Assembly: GCA_020073585.1 (NCBI GenBank)
Contig: JAIQEV010000003.1
Span: 87,287-151,286 of the forward strand
Length of the DNA: 64,000 nt
Reading direction: 5' to 3'
From: Terriglobia bacterium
GTDB lineage: Bacteria > Acidobacteriota > Terriglobia > Acidiferrales > UBA7541
Below are positions 34,222 to 43,676 of this stretch, piece after piece. The number at the start of each line of letters is the position of its first letter. Positions within the stretch are counted from its first letter, which is position 1. The position numbers were made by a program, and so were the translations under genes. The notes under the pieces were generated by a model. The model ran no database searches, had not been told where the DNA came from, and saw only the letters and a list, made by a program, of their open reading frames with translations.

Positions 34222-35868
34222 CTACTCCTCGAAGCGGATCTCCTGCCCCCGCACCACCGCCGAGTGTTTCGAGAAGACCTCATCATTGCGGAAGGGGAAA
34301 TCCGAGCGGTAGTGGCTGCCGCGGCTCTCTTCGCGGGCCAGCGCGGACCGCGCGATCAGCTCCGCGAGGGCATGCAGATTGCGCAATTCCTGCTCCGTGC
34401 GGTTCGATTTTTTGGGCTCGGGCAGCGCAATGACCCGGAGTTGTTCCAGCGCGGCGGTCAGCGCCGGACCGCTGCGCATGATCCCCACGTGCTTCCACAT
34501 GACGTCGCGGATCTTCACCAGCGCCGGGCAAGGCGCGGGGGCCGCCGCGCGGTTCGGCGCCGCGGATGGCGCCGCTCCCGACGCATGTTTGGCGGCCGTT
34601 TTCGCAGGCTCGCCCGGCCGCGGTGCGGGAATCCCCGGCAGGGCGGCTGCGCCATGCTTGGCGGCGGGCGCGTCCTGGCTCATCGCCTGTCCGGCGCGCG
34701 CGCCGAAGACCAGGCCTTCGAGAAGGGAATTGCTCGCCAGGCGGTTGGCCCCGTGCACCCCGGTCGCCGCGGTCTCTCCCGCGGCGTACAGGCCCGCCAG
34801 CGACGTCCGCCCCCACAGGTCGGTCTTCACCCCGCCCATCATGTAGTGCGCCGCGGGGCACACCGGAGCGAGGTCGCTCGCGAGGTCCAGGCCGTAGCTG
34901 AGGCAGGTCGCATAGATGCGGGGAAAGCGCTTCTTCAGAAACTCTTCGCTCTTCGAGGTCATGTCCAGGTAGACGTGCTCGCTGCTGGTGCGGTGCATTT
35001 CGGAGACGATGGCCCGGGCCACCACGTCGCGCGGCGCCAGTTCCTGCGCTTCCGCATAGCGCTTCATGAACCGTTCGAGGTTGATGTTGCGCAGCACCCC
35101 GCCCTCGCCGCGCAACGCCTCCGAGAGCAGAAACCGCGGCGCGCCCTTCACCGCCAGCGCCGTGGGATGAAACTGCACGAACTCCATGTCGGAAAGCACT
35201 GCCCCGGCGTGGTAGGCGATGGCCATGCCGTCGCCGGTGGCCACTTCCGGATTGGTCGTTTCCCGGTAGATCTGTCCCAGCCCGCCGGTGGCCAGCAGCA
35301 CCGCGCCGGCGCGCACTTCGTGCACGCTGCCGTCGCTTTCGTCCAGAAAACGCAGCCCTGTCACCCGCCCGGCTTCCACCAGCAGTTCGGTGGTAAAGGC
35401 GTGCGGCCAGAGGTGCAGCCGGGGTAGGGTATGCGCGCGGGCCAGCAGGGCGCGGCTGATCTCCCGCCCCGTCGAGTCGCCGTGGGCATGCAGGATGCGT
35501 GAGCGGCTGTGCGCCGCCTCGCGCGTGAACGCCAGCTTGGTCCCCGCGCGGTCAAATTCCGTGCCCCATTCGATCAGCTGCTGGATGTACTTGGGGCCTT
35601 CCTCCACCAGCAGGCGCACCGCTTCGGGGCGGCACAGCCCGTCCCCGGCCAGCAGGGTGTCCTGCTCGTGCAGCCCGACTTCGTCCTCGTCGCTCAGGGA
35701 GACGGCGATCCCACCCTGCGCGTAGGCCGTCGCCGAATCGCTCAGCTCGGACTTGGCCAGCACCAGCACGCTGCCCGCCGTACTCAGCTCGATGGCCGCG
35801 CGCAGCCCGGCGATGCCGCAACCGATGACCGCGTAATCTACGTCGTATCTTTTCGCTGCTTGTGGCAT
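34222..35868 (-). CDS. nadB: L-aspartate oxidase
   Basis: The FAD enzyme that oxidises aspartate to iminoaspartate in NAD synthesis. The 548-residue product has the FAD Rossmann motif AVIGCGIAGLRAA, the fumarate-reductase-like active-site stretches (ATAYAQGGIAV, HSRSRILHAHGDSTGREI) and GGVKTDLWGRTSLAGLYAAGE. An Ala/Pro-rich insert of about 55 residues between the flavin part and the C-terminal helical domain is unusual. nadA and nadC are not in view. It is convergent with the M28 gene and divergent from aroB. Confidence 0.93.
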   Translation of the reverse strand: MPQAAKRYDVDYAVIGCGIAGLRAAIELSTAGSVLVLAKSELSDSATAYAQGGIAVSLSDEDEVGLHEQDTLLAGDGLCRPEAVRLLVEEGPKYIQQLIEWGTEFDRAGTKLAFTREAAHSRSRILHAHGDSTGREISRALLARAHTLPRLHLWPHAFTTELLVEAGRVTGLRFLDESDGSVHEVRAGAVLLATGGLGQIYRETTNPEVATGDGMAIAYHAGAVLSDMEFVQFHPTALAVKGAPRFLLSEALRGEGGVLRNINLERFMKRYAEAQELAPRDVVARAIVSEMHRTSSEHVYLDMTSKSEEFLKKRFPRIYATCLSYGLDLASDLAPVCPAAHYMMGGVKTDLWGRTSLAGLYAAGETAATGVHGANRLASNSLLEGLVFGARAGQAMSQDAPAAKHGAAALPGIPAPRPGEPAKTAAKHASGAAPSAAPNRAAAPAPCPALVKIRDVMWKHVGIMRSGPALTAALEQLRVIALPEPKKSNRTEQELRNLHALAELIARSALAREESRGSHYRSDFPFRNDEVFSKHSAVVRGQEIRFEE

Positions 35869-35988
35869 GGGGCGGTCGGCTCGAATGGGCTATGGTAGCA
35901 CGAAGTTTTTCCCGGATTCACTCCGCGCACGAGTGTGGACGCGCGGAGGCCGGAGCGCAAGCTCCTGTGTTACATTCGAGGAGCACTC

Positions 35989-37110
35989 ATGAGCAAGCCG
36001 AAACAAATTTCCGTGCGCGCCGCGGGCTGCCGCTACACCCTTGTCTGTGGCGCCGGCGTTTCCGGCCAGGCGCACCGCTGGCTGCAAGAGCTTGGCCCGG
36101 CCACCGGCCGCTTTATCCTCACCTCGCCGCGCGTATGGCGCGCCGTGGGCCCCGCACTCTCTCGCGGCCTGCGCCTGCGGAAGGGCCAGCCGGTGATTTT
36201 CATGAAAGACGGCGAGGTGGCCAAGACCTTGCAGACCGTCGAGTCCCTGTGCCGCGCGCTGAGCCGCGCCGGAGCCGACCGCCAGGCCCTGCTGGTGGCC
36301 GTGGGAGGCGGCGTGGTGGGCGATGTGGCCGGCTTCGTCGCCGCCAGCTACCTGCGCGGCGTCAAACTCGTGCACGTGCCCACGACCCTGGTGGCCCAGG
36401 TAGACAGCTCCATCGGCGGCAAAACCGGGGTCAATCTTCCCGAGGGCAAGAACCTGGTCGGGGCTTTTTATCCCCCTCGCCAGGTGCTCATCGACCCGCT
36501 CCTGCTGCGCACCCTGCCGCCGCGCGAGTTTCGCGGTGGCCTGGCCGAAGTCATTAAGTACGGCGTCATCGCCGACAAGGCTCTCTTCGCCTATCTGGAA
36601 GCCAACATCGAGCGCATTCTGGCCCGCGATGCTCGCGCCCTCAGCCATGTCATCACCCGCTCCGCGGCGATCAAGGCCCGCGTCGTCAGCCGGGATGAGC
36701 GCGAGTCCGGCCTGCGCGAAATTCTCAACTACGGCCATACCTTCGGCCACGCTCTCGAGAGCGCCACCGCATACCGCCGCTTCCAGCATGGCGAGGCCGT
36801 GGCCTGGGGCATGATGGCCGCCGCTCTGCTCGGCCACGAGGCCAGAATCACCCCGGCCCAGGATGCCGCGCGCATCATCGCCCTCGTGCGCCGCCTGCAT
36901 CCGCTCCCCGCTTGGCCCGCCGTGCACCCGGCCCATCTGCTCCGCGCCATGGGCCGCGACAAGAAGACCCGCGGCGGAAATCTGCGCTTTGTTCTCAGTC
37001 CGGCCCTGGGCCAGGCGCGCACCTACGACGCCATCCCGCTCCCCCTCGTCGAGCGCGTCCTGCGCCATGCGCCGCACCTCATGGAGCCTCCTGCGAAGAT
37101 CCATGCCTGA
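35989..37110 (+). CDS. aroB: 3-dehydroquinate synthase
   Basis: The second enzyme of the shikimate pathway converts DAHP to 3-dehydroquinate using NAD and zinc. The 373-residue product has VGGGVVGDVAGFVAA, the NAD/substrate loop VPTTLVAQVDSSIGGKTGVN, KNLVGAFYPP, the metal ligands in RGGLAEVIKYG, and LNYGHTFGHALE. CGAGGAGC precedes ATG 35989. The last 8 bp overlap the next gene. Confidence 0.96.
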   Translation: MSKPKQISVRAAGCRYTLVCGAGVSGQAHRWLQELGPATGRFILTSPRVWRAVGPALSRGLRLRKGQPVIFMKDGEVAKTLQTVESLCRALSRAGADRQALLVAVGGGVVGDVAGFVAASYLRGVKLVHVPTTLVAQVDSSIGGKTGVNLPEGKNLVGAFYPPRQVLIDPLLLRTLPPREFRGGLAEVIKYGVIADKALFAYLEANIERILARDARALSHVITRSAAIKARVVSRDERESGLREILNYGHTFGHALESATAYRRFQHGEAVAWGMMAAALLGHEARITPAQDAARIIALVRRLHPLPAWPAVHPAHLLRAMGRDKKTRGGNLRFVLSPALGQARTYDAIPLPLVERVLRHAPHLMEPPAKIHA

Positions 37111-37885
37111 TCCGCAGACCACTCCCAGGGGCACGACTCCGCCCGGCGCGCGCACCGAAGAAGAAGCCTCGCGCCTGGTGCGCGAGATGTTCGGGCGCAT
37201 CGCCCCGCGCTACGATCTGCTCAACCACGTGCTCTCCCTGCAGCTCGACCGCGTCTGGCGCTGGCGCGCCACGCGCCGCCTGCGCGGCATTCTCGCCCGC
37301 TCGGACGCCCGCGTCCTCGATCTCTGCTGCGGCACGGGCGACCTGGCTCTGGCCCTGGCCCGGGCCGGGAAGGCGCAAATTCTTGGCGCGGACTTCGCGC
37401 ACGGCATGCTGGTGCGCGCCAGGGAAAAAGCCGCCGGCGCAGCCGCCGCGCCGCGGCCTGGCGCACCCCCGGCTCCCGAGTTTCTCGAAGCCGATGCCCT
37501 GCGCCTGCCTTTTCCCGACGCCTCGTTCGATCTGGTCGCCTCCGCCTTTGGCTTTCGCAACCTCGCCAATTACCAGGGCGGCCTGCGCGAAATCCTCCGC
37601 GTGCTGAAGCCCGGCGGCACCCTGGCCATTCTCGATTTCACCGAACCGCGCCGCGGTTTCTTCGGCGCTCTCTACCGCTGGTATTTTCGCAACGTCCTGC
37701 CGCGCCTCGGCGGCATCATCTCCGGTGACCGCCCCGCGTACTCCTACCTTCCCGCTTCCGTGGCGCGCTTTTTCCTGCCCGAGGAGCTGGCCGGGTTGAT
37801 GCAACAGGCGGGCTATGTGGAGACGCGCTTCGAGGCCTGGACCGGCGCGACGGTGGCCCTGCATCTGGGGAAGCGCCCGCGCTGA
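37103..37885 (+). CDS. ubiE: demethylmenaquinone / ubiquinone methyltransferase (MenG/UbiE family)
   Basis: An SAM-dependent C-methyltransferase of quinone synthesis, 260 residues. Family signatures include MFGRIAPRYDLLNHVLSLQLD, the SAM motif DLCCGTGDLALALA, GFRNLANYQGGLREI and VLKPGGTLAILDFTEP. It starts at ATG 37103 inside the aroB end. Menaquinone is the probable product in this kind of organism, which would make MenG the better name, but the sequence alone does not decide. Confidence 0.93.
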   Translation: MPDPQTTPRGTTPPGARTEEEASRLVREMFGRIAPRYDLLNHVLSLQLDRVWRWRATRRLRGILARSDARVLDLCCGTGDLALALARAGKAQILGADFAHGMLVRAREKAAGAAAAPRPGAPPAPEFLEADALRLPFPDASFDLVASAFGFRNLANYQGGLREILRVLKPGGTLAILDFTEPRRGFFGALYRWYFRNVLPRLGGIISGDRPAYSYLPASVARFFLPEELAGLMQQAGYVETRFEAWTGATVALHLGKRPR

Positions 37886-37906
37886 CCGCGCGGGCAGGGA
37901 AGAAGC

Positions 37907-39295
37907 TTACTTCTCGAGTCCGGCGCTGCGCAGTTTCGCCAGCAGTGTTTTTGCCGATACCCCGAGCTTTTCCGCGGCCCGCGTCTTGTTCCACTGGCAG
38001 TCCCGCATGGTGTTTTCCAGCAGCACGCGTTCCACATGCGCCAGCGCCCGCTGGCTGACCTCTTCCAGCGTCCCGTTCCAAGTGAACTCTTCGGGCAGCA
38101 GCCCGCCGGGAATGCTCCCCGCGGCGGGCCGCGACTCGGGCAGTTGCAGGGCCTGCGCAGTGATCACCGGGCCGTCGGCCAGAATCACGGCGCGCTCGAT
38201 GGCGTTCTGCAGTTCGCGGATGTTGCCCGGCCAGGCATATTGCAGCATGCGCTCGCGCGCTTCCGATGAAAACTGCAGCTCCTGCTTGGAGAATTCCAGC
38301 CGGAAATGATCGAGGAAGTGCTCCGAAAGCAGCAGGACATCCTCGCCGCGTTCGCGCAGCGGCGGAATGGTGATGGGTACCGCGGAGATGCGGAAGTACA
38401 GATCCTCGCGGAAGGTCTTGGCTTGCACGGCATGGCGCAGGTCGCGGTTGGTGGCCACCACGATGCGCACGTCCACTTCGATGGTCTGCGTTCCCCCGAC
38501 GCGGTCGAAGCACCGCTCCTCGATCACGCGCAACAGCTTGGCCTGCGTGGCCAGCGGCAGTTCGCCGATTTCGTCCAGGAACAGCGTGCCGCGGTGCGCC
38601 AGGTCCAGCTTGCCCACCTTGCGCGCTCCCGCTCCGGTGAAGGCCCCGCGCTCGTGCCCGAACAATTCGTTTTCCACCAGGCCGTCGGGGATGGCCGCGC
38701 AATTCAGGGCCACGATCTGCTGCTCGCGCCGCGGCGACAGGTGATGGATGGCCCGCGCGAAGAGTTCCTTGCCCGTGCCGCTCTCCCCGAGCAGCAAGAC
38801 CGTGGAATCGGTCGCCGCCACGCGCTGGATCTGCTGGCTGATTTCGCGGATCGCAGTGTGCTCCCCGACGATCCGCGGAAACCCGTAGCGCGCCGAATAT
38901 TCCTCGCGTAGCAGCAGATTTTCCCGCAGCAGCTCCTGCTGCCGCGCGGCGCGCTGCACCAGCAGCTTCAGGTGCTCCAGGTCCACCGGCTTCTGCAGGA
39001 AGTCAAAGGCCCCTTCCTTCATCGCCGTGACCGCCTCCTCGATCGAGCCGAAGGCCGTCAGCAGGATCACGGGAATCGTCGCGTCCGCTTGCTTGGACTC
39101 GCGCAGAACCTCCAGGCCGGAGGCTCCCGGCATCTTCAGGTCGGAGAGAATCAGCAGGTAGCGCCGGTTGCGGATCTTCTGAATGGCCGCGAGGCCGTCC
39201 GCCGCTTCTTCCACGGCGTAGCCCGCGCGTTCCAGCGCCTTGCGCAGCATGGCGCGAAGCTCGCTCTTGTCTTCAACTAGGAGCAGGGGTTCCAT
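37907..39295 (-). CDS. sigma-54-dependent response regulator (NtrC family)
   Basis: A 462-residue activator: receiver domain (1-120) with phospho-acceptor D52 in LILSDLKMPG, AAA+ domain with GESGTGKE and an intact GAFTGA loop, and a Fis-type helix-turn-helix (CQWNKTRAAEKLGVSAKTLLAKL). It is the last gene of a minus-strand row starting with a prepilin peptidase and a sensor kinase, which is its likely partner. ATG 39295 is chosen because the receiver domain begins there; the frame is open upstream. Confidence 0.88.
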   Translation of the reverse strand: MEPLLLVEDKSELRAMLRKALERAGYAVEEAADGLAAIQKIRNRRYLLILSDLKMPGASGLEVLRESKQADATIPVILLTAFGSIEEAVTAMKEGAFDFLQKPVDLEHLKLLVQRAARQQELLRENLLLREEYSARYGFPRIVGEHTAIREISQQIQRVAATDSTVLLLGESGTGKELFARAIHHLSPRREQQIVALNCAAIPDGLVENELFGHERGAFTGAGARKVGKLDLAHRGTLFLDEIGELPLATQAKLLRVIEERCFDRVGGTQTIEVDVRIVVATNRDLRHAVQAKTFREDLYFRISAVPITIPPLRERGEDVLLLSEHFLDHFRLEFSKQELQFSSEARERMLQYAWPGNIRELQNAIERAVILADGPVITAQALQLPESRPAAGSIPGGLLPEEFTWNGTLEEVSQRALAHVERVLLENTMRDCQWNKTRAAEKLGVSAKTLLAKLRSAGLEK

Positions 39296-39397
39296 CGTGT
39301 CCGTTTCTGCGGGAAACTCCGCGCCGCCCCGCATTCACACGCGGGCAGGTGCGGGCCAGGGAAAACCGCACCTGCGGCGGCCGCCGGTCCGCCGCTG

Positions 39398-39982
39398 CTA
39401 GCGGGCCCAGCCGGTGTCCCCTCCGGACATGCGGAGCTCGTCTTCGAGTTTGCTGATGAAGTCCCGGAGATCCGCGATCTCCTTCTTCTTGGCTTCGATC
39501 TGCGCTTGTTTCTCGTTGATCTCTTTGCGCGTAAGCTGTTCCTGCATGGCCTTGTTGGGATCGCTGTAGTTCTGTATCTGGGCCTTGCTCGATTCGCGCT
39601 GCAGTACGTCCAGTTCCTTTTCCGCCCGCGCCAGGTTTTCGCGGGCCTGCTTGAATCGCGCCCGCCAGAACTTCTCGTCCTTGTTCTCGCTTTTCGCGCC
39701 CGGGCCTGCGCCTTCTTCGGCGGTTTTCTTCGCAGCGGTCTTGTCCCCCGCGGCCTCCTCCGGTGTTCCCGCCGGGGCGGCGGTGTTCGCCGGCGTGCTG
39801 CCGGCCAGTTCGTCTTCCGTTAGCACCTTTACGGGCTTTTGGGGAGCCTTTTTCTGGGCGCGAGCCCTGCGTGCAGCCTCGGCCACGGACACCTGCTGCT
39901 CCTGCTGGGCGCAGGCTGGAATGCCCACGAGCGCGGCAGCCGCCAGAAGTATCACTGCGCGAAATACGGATATGGGTCGCAT
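39398..39982 (-). CDS. exported coiled-coil protein of unknown function
   Basis: The 194-residue protein has a signal peptide (1-25, ending PACAQQ), a low-complexity Ala/Pro/Lys middle and a long charged coiled coil over the last 90 residues (ARAEKELDVLQRESS, EINEKQAQIEAKKKEIADLRDF). I know no function. It lies between a sensor kinase and a response regulator on the same strand, so it may be co-transcribed with them. Confidence 0.7.
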   Translation of the reverse strand: MRPISVFRAVILLAAAALVGIPACAQQEQQVSVAEAARRARAQKKAPQKPVKVLTEDELAGSTPANTAAPAGTPEEAAGDKTAAKKTAEEGAGPGAKSENKDEKFWRARFKQARENLARAEKELDVLQRESSKAQIQNYSDPNKAMQEQLTRKEINEKQAQIEAKKKEIADLRDFISKLEDELRMSGGDTGWAR

Positions 39983-40046
39983 ATAAACCTCTTTCGCCGG
40001 AGCAAGGCAGGGTACCCCGACATTTTGCGTAGCTGCGTTCGTGTTT

Positions 40047-41396
40047 CTATTCTAGCGTTTCCTCTGCCGTTCGGGCGGCGGGTAGCGTAACGATAAACTC
40101 CGCTCCTCCCCCCGCGCGGTTGCGCGCCTCGACTTTGCCGCCATGCTGCACGATGATCTTCTGCACCACCGGCAAGCCTAGTCCGCTGCCCCTCGCCTTG
40201 GTGGTATAGAAGGGCACGAAAATCTTGCTCAGGGCCTCGGCGGCGATTCCCGGCCCGTTATCCACGATGCTGATCTGCTGCGTTTCGGCTCCCGCGCTGC
40301 CCACGATGCTGCCTTCCACGCGGACCCGCCCGCCTCCCGGAGCCGCGATCGCGGCCTCCACGGCGTTGCGCGCCAGGTTCAGCAGCGCCTGCCGCAGAAA
40401 GCCTTCCTCCCCGGCCACCGCGCCAAAGCTCCCCTGCGCTGTGATCTCCACCTCGGGGAAGGTCTCGTGCAGTTCGGCGACCACGCGTTCGACGATCGGC
40501 TGCAGAGCCACCTGCTCGTGCGAAATTTCCAGCGGCCGCGCGTACTTCAGGAATTCCGAGACCACTTGCGTGATGTTCCGCGACTGCTCCAGGATCAGCC
40601 CGGCGTATTCCGCCGTTTCCCCCGGCGCGTTTTCCGCGCGGATCATCTGCGCATAGCCGGAGATGGTGGCCAGGGCATTCTTGAATTCGTGCGCGATTCC
40701 CGCGGAGAGCTCCCCGAGCGCCGCCAGGTTCTCCTTCAGCTGCACCTGCTGCTGCAGCGCCGCCAGCTCCGTGAGGTCGCTGAGCAGGCAGATGGCCCCG
40801 GTGATCTTGTCCCCGCGCCGGATCGGCGAAACCGTGGCCCCCAGCAGCCGCGCTTCTCCTTGCAGCGTCTGGTGTTCCACCTGCTCCCGCCGGTAAATCG
40901 TTCCTTGCTTCAGGCAGGCAGCCACCAGGGCCACCAGCCCGGAATTCTCCCCGAGCGCCTCGCTGTACCGCCGGTACGCCAGCCCGCGCATGCCCAGCAC
41001 CTGCTCGGCGGCGGGATTCGCGCTGGTGATGATGCCCATGGCGTTCACCACCAGCAGCCCCGCGGGCATGTTGCGCGTCACTTCTTCGCTCAGCTTTTCC
41101 GACTGCACCGCCCGCTCTTTTTCCTCGCGGCGCAGCCGTTCCAGTTCCTTCTCCTGCTCGCGCAGCTTCCGGATTACCCCCTGCATGGACGCGGTCATGA
41201 ACGCGGACTCGTTGTCGCTGCGGGGCGCGGCTTCCAGCGGCGAACTCTGCTCTTCGCGCCCGCGCCGGAACACACGACGGATGACCACTGTCAGGAAGGC
41301 GATGATGGCGATGAGTCCGACGAAGAATCCCAGGCCGTAGAAAGCCCACCGCCCGCTGCCTTGAAACGCTCCCTGCATGAGGATGGCGGTCAGCAT
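40047..41396 (-). CDS. PAS-containing sensor histidine kinase (NtrB-like)
   Basis: A 449-residue kinase with one N-terminal membrane helix (about 18-40), a charged coiled coil, a PAS domain (about 105-215), HisKA with phospho-acceptor in SAGIAHEFKNALATI, and HATPase motifs NLARNAVEAA, DNGPGIA and GSGLGLPVV. It lacks a periplasmic sensor domain, so its signal is probably cytoplasmic or from the membrane. It is 22 bp downstream of the prepilin peptidase and upstream of the regulator at 37.9 kb. Confidence 0.88.
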   Translation of the reverse strand: MLTAILMQGAFQGSGRWAFYGLGFFVGLIAIIAFLTVVIRRVFRRGREEQSSPLEAAPRSDNESAFMTASMQGVIRKLREQEKELERLRREEKERAVQSEKLSEEVTRNMPAGLLVVNAMGIITSANPAAEQVLGMRGLAYRRYSEALGENSGLVALVAACLKQGTIYRREQVEHQTLQGEARLLGATVSPIRRGDKITGAICLLSDLTELAALQQQVQLKENLAALGELSAGIAHEFKNALATISGYAQMIRAENAPGETAEYAGLILEQSRNITQVVSEFLKYARPLEISHEQVALQPIVERVVAELHETFPEVEITAQGSFGAVAGEEGFLRQALLNLARNAVEAAIAAPGGGRVRVEGSIVGSAGAETQQISIVDNGPGIAAEALSKIFVPFYTTKARGSGLGLPVVQKIIVQHGGKVEARNRAGGGAEFIVTLPAARTAEETLE

Positions 41397-41418
41397 GGCT
41401 GCTCCGGCGGGGCGCGCT

Positions 41419-42360
41419 TCAGTGGGCTCCCGGAATGCGGTAGAAAAGGGGGTGTCGGCTTAGGAATACCACCAGCAAGGCGGCGATGCCCAGAAAGGTT
41501 CCCAGGGGCAACTGGTATTGGCTCGCCAGATAGAAGCGCAGCGATTGCACGCTGCCGAGCCCGCGGCGGCTCGCCCGCTCGGCCAGCCCGCGGCCCCAGC
41601 CCGCCACGTACAGCGTCAGGACGATCCCCAGCCCGATGACGCTGCCCAGGAACGTGCCCACCAGTATCGTCAAGAATGTGCCCCGGAACCCCAGGAACGT
41701 CCCCACCATGGCCATCATCTTCACGTCGCCCAGGCCCATGCCCTCGTGGCCCCGCAAGGCCTTGTACGCTCTCCCGGTGCCCCACAGCAGCAGGCTGCCA
41801 AACGCCGCGCCCAGCAGTCCGTCCAGCAGCCCCACGGCCATCTCCGGAACGCGCCGGTGCGCAAACATCTGCACCGCCCACAGTGCCGTGCCGTCATGCG
41901 GCGGCACCGCCGCGCTGAACACCAGCCCTATCCCGAACCCCGGCCAGTTCACCGCGTCGGGCAGCATGCGCACTTGCAGGTCGGTCACCGTCAGCACGAT
42001 CACCAGGCCGGCAAAGAACAGCCACTTGAACAGCTCCGCGCCCATCCCGAATTCCGCGTAGCAGGCCGCGAAGACCAGCCCCGTCAGCAGTTCCACCAGC
42101 GGGTACATCGGCGAAATGGGCAGCCCGCAGTCGCGGCATTTCCCGCGCAGCACCAGCCAGCTCACCACCGGGATATTGTCGAAAGGCCGGATGGGCGTCT
42201 TGCAACGCGGGCAGCGCGACCCCGGCGCCACGATGGACAGCTCTTCCGGAATGCGCGTGATGCACACATTCAGGAAGCTGCCGATGATCAACCCCAGCAC
42301 TAAAAAGAAGAGAGTAAGCACATTTTGACTGTGCCATAGACGCGCACCTGCCTCAACCAA
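41419..42360 (-). CDS. pilD: prepilin peptidase (PilD/GspO family)
   Basis: This bifunctional membrane aspartyl protease and N-methyltransferase removes prepilin leaders. The ~300-residue product has the N-terminal GLIIGSFLNVCITRIP, the zinc tetrad CPRC ... CRDC (about residues 50-80), and the two catalytic Asp segments TDLQVRMLPDAVNWPG and GLGDVKMM, with about seven membrane helices. The start is uncertain: TTG 42360 or GTG 42321, which places the helix closer to the N-terminus. It should process both pilins and any pseudopilins. Confidence 0.92.
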   Translation of the reverse strand: MVEAGARLWHSQNVLTLFFLVLGLIIGSFLNVCITRIPEELSIVAPGSRCPRCKTPIRPFDNIPVVSWLVLRGKCRDCGLPISPMYPLVELLTGLVFAACYAEFGMGAELFKWLFFAGLVIVLTVTDLQVRMLPDAVNWPGFGIGLVFSAAVPPHDGTALWAVQMFAHRRVPEMAVGLLDGLLGAAFGSLLLWGTGRAYKALRGHEGMGLGDVKMMAMVGTFLGFRGTFLTILVGTFLGSVIGLGIVLTLYVAGWGRGLAERASRRGLGSVQSLRFYLASQYQLPLGTFLGIAALLVVFLSRHPLFYRIPGAH

Positions 42361-42507
42361 CCCTCTGCCCCGCGTGTCGCATGGCTAACACCGTTCCATC
42401 CTGGAACGCTTCATCCGTTCTCCCCCCGTGTCACTTCTGCACTTTTTCCTCTCTCCATACGGTTTGCGCCCCTCTGGCCGCTTCGCTATATTTGTTTCTT
42501 CGCCCTT

Positions 42508-43521
42508 ATGCACTGGCTCGAACAGAAAATCCGCCGCTACGAGCATCGTCGCTGGACCACCGACGACAACCGCATGGTGCGCCCGCTCGAATGGGGCCTC
42601 GAGCACATCGGCGGCCGCGCCGGCGAGCCCGACCCCCGCGGCTTCCTGCGCCGCTGGGTCTCCGCCACCATCGAACACAGCCGCGAATGGTTCGCCGTCG
42701 GCCCGGCCGCCGACTACTGCCTCCACGACAACGTCCTCACCTTCACCAGCGCCCTGCGCTCGGATTTTCCGGAGAACAACACCGTCCACGCGCAGTTCTT
42801 TCCGGCGCGCCGCGGTGGCCCGGCGGTGCTCGTTCTTCCCAACTGGAACGCCAAGTGGGAAGGGCAGCGCGCCCTCTGCCAGTGGCTGCAGCTCCTCGGC
42901 ATCACCGTCCTGCGCCTCAGCCTCCCCTACCACGACCGGCGCATGGCCCAGGGCCACGAGCGCGCCGACCAGCTCGTCGGCCCCAACATCGGCCTCACCC
43001 TGCAGGCCAATCGCCAGGCCGTCCTGGACGCCCGCCAGTGCCTGCGCTGGCTCGAAAGCCAGGGTTACACGCGCCTCGGCGTCCTCGGTACCAGCATCGG
43101 CTCTTCCGTCGGCTACATCACCCTGGTCCACGATCCCGCCGTCCGCGCCGCGGGCTTCTTTCACGTTTCCACCTACTTCGCCGACGTCGTCAAGTACGGC
43201 ATGACCACCAACCACGTCTGGGAAGGCCTGCGCAGCAAGGTCTCCCTCGACGAGTTGCGCCATTTCTGGGCCCCCGTCAGCCCCATGCCCTACGTCGAGC
43301 GCGGCCTGGGCGCCGGCAAAAACTGTTTCATGGTCTACGGCAAATACGACCCCACCTTCCTCCCCGAGCTCACCGCCGAAATGCTCGGCGCCCTGCGCAC
43401 CCATGGCTGCGATCCCCGCACCCTCGAGCTCCCCTGCGGCCACTACTCCCTCGAGCTTCCCCCCTTCAGCTACCTCGCCGCCTGGCGCATGGGCACCTTC
43501 TTCCTCGAATCCCTTGCCTGA
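42508..43521 (+). CDS. alpha/beta hydrolase of unknown specificity
   Basis: The 337-residue product has an alpha/beta-hydrolase core. The nucleophile elbow is GTSIGSS, an acid lies in YGKYDPTF and the catalytic His in CGHYSLEL. A preceding segment (VLVLPNWNAKWEGQRALCQWL) forms the oxyanion-side strand and helix. There is no signal peptide. I recognise the fold but not the substrate. It sits divergently from pilD and 155 bp before the radical SAM gene. Confidence 0.78.
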   Translation: MHWLEQKIRRYEHRRWTTDDNRMVRPLEWGLEHIGGRAGEPDPRGFLRRWVSATIEHSREWFAVGPAADYCLHDNVLTFTSALRSDFPENNTVHAQFFPARRGGPAVLVLPNWNAKWEGQRALCQWLQLLGITVLRLSLPYHDRRMAQGHERADQLVGPNIGLTLQANRQAVLDARQCLRWLESQGYTRLGVLGTSIGSSVGYITLVHDPAVRAAGFFHVSTYFADVVKYGMTTNHVWEGLRSKVSLDELRHFWAPVSPMPYVERGLGAGKNCFMVYGKYDPTFLPELTAEMLGALRTHGCDPRTLELPCGHYSLELPPFSYLAAWRMGTFFLESLA

Positions 43522-43676
43522 AACACGCGCTCTGTGGACGAATCGAGATACCCCGCCCCCGCGTGAAGTGCGCTCTCAAAATTTGGTTTGTCATGACGAA
43601 CGCAACTTCCAGGCATTCTGCAACGCCCCCCATCGCCGACCTCCAGCAGATGTATACTCCGAAAAGAGGAGGGTCT

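Noticed and set aside
36863..37102. N-terminal extension of the UbiE/MenG frame
   Set aside because: These 80 codons run through aroB in another frame and lack family similarity; the methyltransferase domain begins after ATG 37103.
42381..43676. Fusion of the radical SAM protein with a long N-terminal extension
   Set aside because: The upstream part is a shadow frame of the alpha/beta hydrolase gene; a strong ribosome site lies directly before ATG 43677.
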